This document shows positions 11,443 to 22,000 of a stretch of DNA of 64,000 bases, in pieces. Both the position numbers and the translations under genes were made by a program. The stretch covers positions 909,182-973,181 of the forward strand of contig VXAZ01009653.1 in the NCBI GenBank assembly GCA_013399875.1, written 5' to 3'. This stretch comes from Gymnorhina tibicen (Eukaryota; Chordata; Aves; Passeriformes; Artamidae). Each line of letters begins with the position of its first letter. Position 1 is the stretch's first letter. Below the pieces are notes generated by a model. It worked only from the letters and a program-made list of their open reading frames with translations, was not told the origin of the DNA and made no database searches.

Positions 11443-12316
11443 GTAATGGGTTTTTGCTTTAAAAAACTGATCTGGCAGCAGCTGAGGGAGAGCAGGAGGC
11501 TACAGGGTTCAACAGTTTACTGACAGTATATCCCACTCACCTGGGTTAATTTTGCTGTTTGTGAAGCTCTGGAAGGAACTGGGACATGGGCATTGCTTTC
11601 CAGGTTCGCTGAAAAAGCCTTTAAGGACTCCCTAAACAAGCCTTATGCTGGTTTATGGAAATAGAAGACCCTGTTAACTGCTGTGAAAACATGGGAATCC
11701 TGCAGTCATCCTCCTGTCAAGCAGAGTCCTTTGTGTAGGACTACAACAGCTATGAGAGTACAAGATGAAACAATCTGTGTTTGATGATTATATTAATTAA
11801 ATTCCATTTTTAAATTTTTTCCTCTCTGCTCCACTGGCATATTCTCTGGATTTCTTAGGAAAAACTTCAGTTTTAAATCTTAGAGGTAATTCACGAGGCA
11901 TGAATGGAAAAATTTGGTATGATTTCTTGGAGCAGACTGGTCTTGAATTCAGTTGAAAGCAATTAAACATTCACACTTAGTTATATTAAACCATAATTTG
12001 TCTTCAGCTGAAGTTGGAATGCCCTTAACTCTTGCAAGCTTTGCAGCACCTCTGTGGTAGGTTTGTCAGCTCAGGAATTGCTTTCCTCATACAAGCTTTT
12101 TAAGGGGAGAAAAAAATTTCATTCAATGGGCGTTAAGCCCTGCAAAGAGCAAAATTTCCATGTTAGACTCCAGGTTATTAGGGGAGGATTTTCAGGCATG
12201 GTTGGTGGTCAGGTGCTGCATCAGTTCTTCTGATGTTTCCTTCTAATGTTTGCTGAAGTGCTGCTGCTCTGCTGGTGGAGACAGCGCTGACATCACCTTC
12301 GCAATGCCTGCCCTGG

Positions 12317-12361
12317 TTTTGGTGTGGTTTTGGCACGTTGTTTTGGTGTGTTTTTGGCACG
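12317..12361. repeat. Short tandem duplication, 24-base period
   Basis: Two 21-base copies (12317-12337 and 12341-12361) of a TTTTGGTGTG...TTTTGGCACG unit separated by TTG and differing at one base. Confidence 0.85.
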
Positions 12362-14297
12362 CTGGCTCGTGGTTACACGTGGCCTTCAGTGCCCGCCCTT
12401 GTGCTCGAGGAACAGCCTTGAACAGCGCGTGCTGCCGTGTCCTTAGGAATTGCACTCTGGTGTAGTCCGCTGATGGAGTTGCACCCTGAAGTTGCCCATC
12501 CCGTGGCCTGGCTCTCCCAATTGCCCTTTTCAAACCTGAGAGCATTTGTACTCCCCCTGCTCTGCAGGAGAGTGTTTGTGGTGTTCCCCTCACCAGAGCT
12601 GTGTCTGAGCCAACGTCCCAGCTCAAGGTGTTGCTCAGACTGCCCCAGCTCCCCGTCTGTTTGGGAGGGTTTTGCCTCACAGACACTGGGTGCCACATAA
12701 GCCCCCTTAGGGCTTCTGTTGTTGGTAGTGTGAACAGAGGTGTCCTAAAATCTTGATGCTCAAAATGGTCTGGGAAGAACCAGGAGGGACATCATGTCCA
12801 TCCTCAAGGGCTGTCTTCCCTCCCTCATTATCAGCCCGATAATCCCACACCCGGATCTCATTCCTCTCCCCTCCTCAGCCTGTCAGCTCTGCAGAGCTGA
12901 GCCTCTGCCTCAGTAATGTAACACAGCTTGAAAGTCTTTGCTGTAATATGACTTTAGGGATGAAATACTGTAAAATCTGTCACTTGGTTACAGTCTGCTG
13001 TAAAAAAAGGCTGTGCTTGAATGGCCTCAAGGTATATGCATGGAAAATTAGAAGAGCTTTTAAAAAATGGGATTGACCATGAATGCCTGTAGTACAAGTT
13101 ACAACATTCTGCACCAACATTGCTTGTCATTGCCATTATCGAGCAATAATCCTTGTTTGGAACTTACAGAAATTGTGGCAGAACCTTCTATTTATCTAAC
13201 CTGGAAATTTTTCCTGAACAGGCTCTCTATAATCTACTCAGAGAATTGGCAGTTTTCTTCCCTCTCTCGGCAGATATTTAATAGCCACGTATTGCATTTC
13301 CATCCTAGTAAACCTTCATTATTATACGAAATGTACCAGAATGTTATGAAGAAATACTTTAAATAATTAAATAGAAATGAAGAGTGACAAAACAAACGAA
13401 CAAAGTGCAATTTGAGCTGTGTTATTCTTTCCTTTTTATGTTCACTTATTTGCTAATTTGCTGAACTTACTGGACTGCAGTGGGTCTTGCTGTGATTAGA
13501 GGGAGTTTGCCAAGTTCCTTTGTAATTGTTTCTTTGCAATTAACTAAATAATAGAATGTTCTCTGTGTGGCTCTCTGGGGAAAAGAGCGGGCAGGTGCTT
13601 TTGCAATAGGATTTCCACATCTTCCACCCATTTCCCTAGAACTCACTGAGTTTAAAAAGATCAGTAAAACATGAGAGAGAGAGAATATTGCCTCAGGACT
13701 GGAAATGAGAGAATTAACCATTTCTTATTATTTCTTTGAGTTGGCTTAAAGCTTTTTATGCTGGCCCTGGTAGCGGCTATTCTTAGTGTAAACCTGAAAG
13801 TCCCTGGGAGGACGTCAGAGGAAAGTCACGAAAACCCAAATATATGTTCCTGCCTGCAGATGCCTCCACTCAGGGGAAATCCTTCAACCTGGGAGGAGAA
13901 GTGAGCTGGGAAGATCCCTGGCAATGTGGCTTTGCTGGGAAGAGCGGAGGCTGGAGACTGAGCTGTCATGGAGGGGGCAGCGATGGCTGGGGGAGGCTGG
14001 AGAGCAGCCCTGGCTTTGTTATTTCCTTTGACTTTGAGCAGAAAATTACAGAGGAAGCGCTGGGAGGAGAGGAAGGGTAATTTTAATGGAGGCACAGTTT
14101 AGCTCAGCGGGAAGGAGGCACGGCTGGATGTAAGGGCAGAGTTTATGGAGCGGCAGAGTCAGAGGTGTGGCCCGACGGTGGCAGCTGAGTGCCGAGGCAC
14201 GGTTGTCTCAGTGACCTCCCCCTGACCATCCGTAATTTAGTCCCAGTCTCAAGAGGGTAACTCATCCATCTGCTGGCACTTGGAGTGCAAACTTGCC

Positions 14298-14320
14298 TTT
14301 TTTTTTTTTTTTTTTTTTTT
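14298..14320. repeat. Poly-T tract (23 bases)
   Basis: Uninterrupted run of T. It may be the tail of a minus-strand retrocopy or a simple homopolymer; no retrocopy body was recognised beside it. Confidence 0.95.
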
Positions 14321-17300
14321 AATCTGTATTGTTGGCTAAAACCTTTTGTAGCACATATTAGGTTTGACAGTCAGGGGAAGACTCCTTGCTCCACAGTATA
14401 TTAAAAGCTGAATTATTTAATTTTGTAGTGAATCAGAAGTGCCAGGGGTAGGAGATTGCTGTTTTAAAAGGTGCTCTCATTGCCAGTACCACTTCAGCAG
14501 CAGGGATGCCTGGAATCAGAAGCTTGTGAAGAGTGAAAAATACTGCATTTCTCAGAGGGCTTCTGCAGACTGCCTGGTGGTCTCAAGAGGATGGAGGACA
14601 GCACTGGCTGCCTTATTTTGGAGACTTAAACCAGTCTTTTTATCTTTGCTGTCTTTAATGTGGAACGCTTCTCATTTGCCTATTTTGTCCAGTGATTCTT
14701 TAGCAAAGCCACTGTCAGAACAAGTTAGCAAACACTAATACAGCTCTTTGGGTTACTTTTCAGCAGGATTACCAGTGAACAAGCTGACATTTGCAGTTTG
14801 CTTTGCTTGACTGTAGAACTGCTTTCCATGCAAGGGTGATTTACTGTTAGATTTTATTCCTGGGATGTCACAACAGTGTCTCACTTGTTCATTTTGCTTT
14901 GGCAAAACAGAGTGTACCTATTTGTGTGGGGAGGAAGAAAAGGCTGCTATAATCTAAACACGAGAGCCTTGATAACTGACTTGTTGTCATGTAATCAAGA
15001 ATTACCTGAATAGGATCAAATGAGAGATGCTAGACATCCAAGAACTGCAGATATTTCTTTGTGATGTGGTACAACAGGCAGAAGTGCCATGGAAAGTATG
15101 GCTAGTGCTGGATCCTGTGGTTTGTCTCTTATTCCTTGTTTGCTGAATCCATTCTGCTCTTCATTTTCCCATATCATTATAAATAATTGTGGGGGAGAAA
15201 TGAAAACTGTTGATGCCTCTGCTTCTCTGTAATCCCCAACCCTCATTCTACTTTAATTTAATCCAGTTGTCTCGGCAGCAGGAGGCTGAGGGGAGCATGC
15301 ACACAGCACTGCTGAGCTGCTCCCTTTCCCACTTACCCCCGGCCCCGTACAGCGCCTCAAACACCCACCCCCATGGAACAGCATCCAGCTTTTCCTGTCG
15401 TTTATTCCAAAGCATTTTGTTCAGTTTGATTTACATCAGCCCCATCAAACAAGATCTCGCTGCGGTGCCCTGGCTGCATCTGCTTCTATCCCGTGTCCAT
15501 CACTTGCTGACAGAGGTACTTGGACTTGCAGACTGGTGGGGGTTTTGTGTCCATCCAGAGGCCTGTGGCTGCAGTAACATCTGCAGGACAGATCCCAGCC
15601 TTGAGCGTTTTAGCGCCAAATTGCATAAACTCTGTGTCAGAAGTGGCTTGGGCAGAGATCTCTTGCTCTCAGCGAGGTCTCCCTGCTCCTTGTCTTTGGG
15701 TTGTTAGAACTGGAGGTGAAGTATGTTAGACCGTCGGCCCTTAAGATAATTCCTTCTTCATCCTCTCTGGCACTGGGAAAAAAATGAAAATAATAAGGAA
15801 GAAAATAAAATTGGCTGATGTTCAGCTGTCCTCCTGCAGAAAAAGAAACCCTTTTCTTGGGGAAAGCTGGAGGGAGTTGAGGTCTTATATCTTGTACCCT
15901 TGTATATCTTGTGCACACAGCACGTGGCTCTGAACCCTCTGACGTGTGTCTTAATGCTATTTGTGAGTGATAAGACTTCTGTTTAGCTGTGTTGATAACA
16001 CTCATATGAAAATCCTAGTCAAAAGCTATTAAAGTGGATGCTATATTTCAGAACATCAGCAGAAATATGTTTATTTGCTTCTAAGGGGTTAAATGGCCCG
16101 TTTTAGCACTTTTGCTCTCCTTATTTATAAAATGCATCAGTCAGGACAACGTGAAGTACAAAATCCTGGCTGCTTTTGGGAAAAGGAATAAAATCATACT
16201 TGCAAAAGAGGTGTCTCCATAATGTCTACTGATCTGCCACCATTTAGGAGAAAAAACTAGTTGGTGTTACCCTTTTTATTTCCAGTTGGATACACAGCAC
16301 TCCAATATTTTTTAAGTTTTCAAGGGCCATCACAGTTTCTAATTCTAAACAGATGAGAGTTTCCCAAGCCTGCGAGACCTGGAAATCATTTGCCTTAAGT
16401 CTGTTGGAGGACTGGATGGTCCTTTTTTCCCTTTCCGTCCCCAAATTATGTTGAGTGGTATTTAAAAGACAGGGCTTTGAGCAATCAGCAATGGGTGAGG
16501 TGTGCAGCAGCAGGGCTGGGATGGGGGCACTGGGATGGAGAGACTGAAGGTCTGGGAGATGGTCTGAATAGACTGGCTGAGTTTAGGAACTCCTGCATTA
16601 ACACTGCATACTTACAGCAAGAATTAAATTATTTGTTCTATTCATTTTAAAAGAAAACAGCAAATATTTTTATACATTGCAGTTGCAACAGCAGCAGTGC
16701 AATCTTTGAAATGAAGTGAATGAATTTGGGATTGCTGCTGCTTATCGTTATCTTTTCTATTTTACCTCACTATCCTAGCATTATCCAGAGTATTTATGTA
16801 CTTACTTGTTTCTGACATGATCCCCTGAGAAGGTATTCTCATCTTTTTTCCCTTTTACCTAAAAATACTTCCTGTTCTGTTTAGAAAGAAATGAAAAGCC
16901 TTTCCCATTGGGTCAGAGTCTAATCCTTGGGAAAGTGGTGTGTGAGTAGCTCTGTGGGGAGCCCGCCACATGCACAGCTCCGTGGTGTTGTGCAGTTAGA
17001 TGCTGTCACTGCTGAAATATTCAGGTGTTTAATTCATGGCTCTGATTTATGATGTTGTCAAAACAAGCTGAGAGTTGTAGGTCCCTTAGAGCTGATGAAG
17101 CAACACACTGGCTTTGGGTCAGGGTTTGGATGAGGCCAAACCTTTGCCTGCAGGGAGAAGGGTGGAAGCTGAACCAGAGCGCTGCATCGCTCCATTGAAC
17201 AGGTGGAGGGCAGACTTGGAAATCACACGAGGGGCTCATCCGTATCTTTAGACACCTGGGTACCTCTAGAAATTTCCCCCCAGGTTTTGGGCAAACCAAG

Positions 17301-17512
17301 CCAGGCTGGGGCAGTCAGTGCTAGGGAACAGTGCACCAGCTGCAGGGAAGGCATTGGTGTTGTCAGTGGCACCAGGGGCTGGGACGTGCAGTGGTTGGGT
17401 CTGCTTTGGGGTTACTTTGGAGGGAGAGGTGTTGGTGTGAGGGGTGGGGATGTGGTTTGGTGCCGGGTGTGGACACCCACCCTCTGCCACTTGTGGTCCT
17501 GTGCCCAGACAC

Positions 17513-17640
17513 CACAGAGTCACAGAGCTATTAAGGCTGGAAAAGACCTCCAAGATCACCAAGTCCAAATGTCAACCCAGCACCACGACCATGGTCACCA
17601 CTAAACCATGTCCTCAAGTGCCATATCCACACATTTTTTG
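17513..17640 (-). mobile_element. CR1 LINE 3' fragment
   Basis: Reads on the + strand as CACAGAGTCACAGAG (the octamer-like 3' end), then TTAAGGCTGGAAAAGACCTC, CCAAGATCACCAAGTCCAA and ACTAAACCATGTCCTCAAGTG. This is the reverse complement of the 3' end of an avian CR1 subfamily, so the element lies on the minus strand. It is 5'-truncated and diverged, as CR1 copies usually are. Confidence 0.85.
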
Positions 17641-18165
17641 AGATATTCTGAGAGATTCCAAGATTCTGTTCAAATGATTGGTTTATTATTTTTCCCCTCG
17701 TGCTGACACACAGTGAGAGGTGTGTCCTTAATGTTCACCTGTGCTCCCGCTGCTGCCATTGCCATGTGCATGCCCAGTCAAGGCAGTGCTGGATCTGCCT
17801 CTGTGAATTGTGAATTCAGGAAGGGCAGACTTGCTGCCTCTGGATTTTAGGATGGGCGTCGAGATGGACTCAAGAGGAACTAATAATAAGTGACTTTATG
17901 ACTGCCTTTACCACTTGATGTGGCACAAATTGCTTTTACTGCACCGGGTTTTAGGCTAAATCCAAAACGCGCCTTCCGCTGTTAGAACTGCAGGGCCGCG
18001 TGTGTTTCACGGCAACAGGATGTCGGTAAGCACGCGGGATATTTGTCGGAAAACAAACCCAGCGGTGCAGCGCGCGTGGCGGGGGCACCGGGCCCGGCAG
18101 CGACCCCGGCCCCGGGGGAGCCGAGAGGGGCCGGGCCGGGGCGGGGCGGCGGCGGCGGCGCCAAT

Positions 18166-18291
18166 NNNNNNNNNNNNNNNNNNNNNNNNNNNNNNNNNNN
18201 NNNNNNNNNNNNNNNNNNNNNNNNNNNNNNNNNNNNNNNNNNNNNNNNNNNNNNNNNNNNNNNNNNNNNNNNNNNNNNNNNNNNNNNNNNN
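18166..18291. other. TTYH3: Assembly gap (126 N) that probably contains TTYH3 exon 1
   Basis: The N run begins directly after the CCAAT box. No sequence for the conserved tweety N-terminus is visible on either side, although exon 2 begins in phase 0 and needs an upstream start exon. GC-rich first exons are often lost in assemblies. The true gap length may not be 126. Confidence 0.6.
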
Positions 18292-18600
18292 TGGCCGTGC
18301 GGGGCAGCGGGCGCGGGGGGCTCGGCCCGCCTGGCGGGCGGAGGAGGAGGAGAAGGGGGCGTGCGGGCCCCGCTGGGGCTCCCCGGGTGGGTGTCCGCGG
18401 GTGCCGTGTCCCCAAGCTCCGGGAGGTGCGCGGCCGCCCCGCGAGGGGCAGGTGTCCCCCGCAGGGCCGGGGCGGGCTGCGTGCGGGGTCTCGGCGGCTG
18501 GGCTGGGGCGGGAGGTCATCGCCCCCGGCGGGCTGGGCAGCAACCCCGACTGCCCCCAGCCCGCCGGGAGCCCGAGCTCTTCTTGGGAGAAGGTGAAATT

Positions 18601-18712
18601 ATAGACTCGTGAAATCGTTAAGGTTGGAAAAGACCTCCAAGATCAGTAAGCTCAACCTTCGGCCGAATACCACCGTGCCCGCTGACCCACATCGCGGAGT
18701 GACCCCTGGAAG
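18601..18712 (-). mobile_element. CR1 LINE 3' fragment inside the CpG island
   Basis: Starts ATAGACTCGTGAAATCGTTA, continues AGGTTGGAAAAGACCTCCAA, then CTCAACCTTCGGCCGAATAC and a CATCGCGGAGTG stretch, matching the antisense 3' end of CR1. It has the same orientation as the copy at 17513 but belongs to a more CpG-rich variant. The outer limit is approximate. Confidence 0.8.
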
Positions 18713-19001
18713 GGGGGCGGGAGCCAGCCCGGTGGGTGTCCCGGCCGGGTCCCAGCGCTGCCCAGGCGAAGGCACCGTCCCGGCCTGGTGCCCCTGGCCT
18801 GCCCCCGGCCCACCATCGGCTGTGACGGTCCTGTGCAGGCTCCGCTGACCATCCCCATTGATGCCGCCAGCCCCGCAGCGAGGCCAGCAGTGCCTTTCCA
18901 AAACCGGCTGCCTGCCTGCTGGAAAACAGATGACTTAATGCACGAGAGCGGCGTTAGCATCAAGTGCACAGGAGGATGCTCGCAGAATACTTGTGTGCAG
19001 C

Positions 19002-19020
19002 TTTTTTTTTTTTTTTTTTT
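19002..19020. repeat. Poly-T tract (19 bases)
   Basis: Uninterrupted T run at the edge of the CpG-rich zone; no flanking retrocopy recognised. Confidence 0.95.
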
Positions 19021-22000
19021 CAAATGCTGCTTAGCCTGTATCCTGTGCTTGGTTGGCTAGGCATGTAATTAAAATGATTGTGGAGTGAATCTGTGTGCTC
19101 CAACATCTGTGTTCTCTGCTGTCATCTTGGAACAGAGCTGCAGTGACTCTGCTGCCTCGTTTTGCCACGGTCTCTGGTTTTGACAACACCATTTTGCTTT
19201 TCTGAACGTACTCGCAGTGTCCTATATACACAGCCTACTATCATGCACACAGGCATGGAGGCTAAGGCATCTGAGCAGTTCTTGTTTATCCTAGAAGTAG
19301 AAGATATTAGAAATACTTTAGGAAGCAGTATGTTTTGGCTTTTTGTTCTTAACAGATGAACAGATCTGAGGACTGAAGCTAGAGCAAAATGTGAGAGATG
19401 TATTTAAAGAGCCATGGGTAGATACAAAGAAACATCTTTATACCAGTAAATCAAAGGGACTTTTGAGCTAACTTTGTATTTTGAGGCTTCAATTTGTTAA
19501 TTTGTTTTAGTTCCCTTGGCTTAGCAGAGTTCAAGATGGCCACATGCAGATGTAACGCTGCACAGCAGCTGAACTGTATTTCCATGACCTCAGAGAGTAG
19601 CTGCCTTTAAAACAAGGGATATGTGATCCTGGAGATCAGAAGTTAAGAGTTCATTGAAAGATTTTCTTGGGAGTGTGTTATCATGAAATAAGCACTCAGT
19701 GACCTTTTGAATAGACAGCAGATGTACCAGTTTTCACTTAAATTGCTTGAAAGCATTCCTAGCAACAATCTGGGGCTGTGTTTGTTTGTCAGATAATTTT
19801 TCTACAGTAATCATATTCCCACTTAAAGCCTTCTGCTGTTCTCCTCCTGTGTAGCTGCCTCCCCTCCCTTGATGATATTAAGGACTTCTTGCACAGCAGT
19901 CGATGGCCTTTTAAGTCTTAACATCAGCTCGCAAGAAAACATCTTTATCAAATCCAAACTCAAATGTCTGGATTACTGAGGCGTCTGTCATCAAGAGAAT
20001 GATTTGAGCATCAGCAGCTTTGCTGGTTTTGCTGTTGGTGAGGGGTAGAGAGCAGGCTCCAGCAATGCAGCCTGTGCTATCAGTGTCGTGGTTATATAAC
20101 GACGCTGCTGTGGCTCTGCAAGTTGACTCTGGAGTTCGTAGCCACATAGATTAATTCTAATGCAGTGAAACAGGGAAACTTAATCCAGGACTGGGAACTG
20201 TAATGCTAAATGCTCTCTTGTGCTTTAAATGCTTCTGAAGGCCTTTTGGTTTGAATTCTAGATTTTTTTTTTATGAATTTGCACCTTTTGCTCTGTTTGC
20301 AGCCTGTGCTGGCATTGTCTGCTCTTATCCTTAGGAACCTTTTGTATTTAGCAGGTGAGATCATATACGTCCTCAAAATTAGGAAGTCCATTTTTAAAAT
20401 TTTAATACCTGCTTATTTTTCTCTACTTCGTAGGTCTCACTGGCACAAATTGTGTGTATTTGTGTTTTCTATTCCATTAGTGATTGATACTCTGATTCTT
20501 AAGTACGAACTGTTAAACTAGACACTGCATTCGATTTCCCCAGGGCCCGAGGAGAGGTCAGCGGGGGATGCTAGATGAAGTTTATGGGGACAGGTAAAGG
20601 CAGGGTACCTTCCCTAGCTGTAGCAAGGAAGGATTACCTTTGCTAAACTCCATGGCTTCAGTTCATCAGGTAGCTGGACTGTTGTCATAAACAGCCATAC
20701 GGCTGGGCTCAGTGTCCAGTCCCATTCTGACGTGTTTTGAGGAAGGAAGCAATGTACCCTTTCTGATTCTTCACTGCTTCTCTAGAAAAGATTTCCCAAC
20801 CCGTGCCCAAAGGGAAAGCATCACTTTCCTTATAAAACTCTTTTCTTTAGTAACCTCTTGGTAAATACCCACCTGTTTCTTGTACTCGTGTTTTGATGAT
20901 GGGCTTTGAAACCGTGCATCAACTGAACACTCCACTCCGAGCAGAACTGGAATGCGGTGGCTTGGATTTGCACGTTGTCCTGTCACTTGTTGCAGTGCCA
21001 CGTGCTGCTGCAGGTGAGGAGGCTGCTGCCTGAAGAGGCTTTGCACCTCTGCCTAGTGAGGATTAGTGCAGTGCCAAGCCGCTGTTCCACTGAAGCAGCA
21101 GCCGAGCGATTGTGCCCTGAAACCTCTCTGAAGGCAGCAGATAAGCGCGCGCTGCCAGTCTTTGAAGCCTAGGTCTTTGTTAAGTCTTTTGGGACCCTGG
21201 GTGATGGGGAATGTCTAGCAGGATGTAGAGCCCAGGGCTGCTTCTGCTGTTCTGTCCCGTGTAGTCCCTTGGCCGGAGCAGCAGGGACGCCCGCTGTGCA
21301 CTGGGCTGTCTCAAGGTGGCTGCAGCCATTGTGTACCAACCTACCGGGGCTTCCTCCTTTTGTCTGAGAGCATGAGAAACGCTTATGGCAGCGTTGCTGC
21401 CAAGGGCTGAGATCAGTGCAGCTGCAGATTTTGGCTGCATACCTTCTTCACCTGAGTCGGGCTCTAAAACACTCTCTCTTGGTATTACTTTACTCTTTAT
21501 CTTCTCCCACAGCATATCTTGTTGCATTAGGTTAGAACAGTGTGTGTGAATGTGGAGGAGCGGAACAGATCCTTTCCCTCTGGACTAGATTGTTTAAAAA
21601 TGTATGTGTGTCCTGATGTCCTTCAGATGCTCTCCTTCCGTCACAACAAGCTGTGGGCAGCAGTACAGCCAGTTGTTTTCTTTTTCTGGGGGAATTGAGG
21701 TGAACCTCCATGTAGAATGAGCTGGGGTTGTGATCCTTCTTCTGCAGGGGTTTGGCGTGCTGGTGAGTCCTATCAGAGCTGCCTTCGTGTGCTGCTTGAA
21801 GGACTTGCTCCATAGTCCTCCCTACAGAGGATCTTATCAGACCGGTTCTTTTCCTAATCCTCCCATGAATCATTGGGGTTGAAAATATCTTGATATGAAC
21901 AGCTTTGTTCTGGCTGTGTTCTCATCTGAGTCATACTGCAGTGCTCTGCAAAGCCTTTTCATTGTGTAGTGAGTCACAAATTCTGGAGTGAAGGGAATGT

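Larger units (their letters stand above)
11206..17512. other. IQCE-TTYH3 intergenic region
   Basis: No established gene. It holds a candidate mini-exon (11374-11442), a 24-base-period duplication (12317-12361) and a poly-T tract (14298-14320). The long open frame at 15213-15707 has no motif, overlaps an equally open opposite-strand frame and is taken as chance. Confidence 0.55.
17965..18870 (+). promoter_or_regulatory. TTYH3: CpG island, likely TTYH3 promoter
   Basis: The only strong CpG island in the window and the only good site for the start of TTYH3. It has a GGGGCGGGGC Sp1-type box at 18138-18147, (GGC)5 at 18145-18159 and CCAAT at 18161-18165, immediately before the N gap. A strong donor (TCG then GTAAGC at 18026) lies on its 5' side. 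A CR1 fragment occupies 18601-18712 at the 3' side. Orientation is inferred from TTYH3; a bidirectional promoter is possible. Confidence 0.7.

Noticed and set aside
14298..14320. Poly-T tract as the tail of a minus-strand processed pseudogene
   Set aside because: The adjacent sequence contains no recognisable coding remnant on the minus strand.
15210..15707. Longest forward open frame in the intergenic region (about 164 codons from ATG)
   Set aside because: No recognisable domain, low-complexity Ser/Leu/His composition, and an open frame on the opposite strand overlaps its 3' part; no splice or poly(A) support.
17951..18612. Open frames running through the N gap
   Set aside because: They are artefacts of undefined bases and high GC content; none encodes the tweety N-terminus.
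20273..20521. 82-codon hydrophobic frame resembling a membrane protein
   Set aside because: T-rich DNA gives Leu/Phe/Ile-rich frames by chance; no splice or poly(A) signals accompany it.
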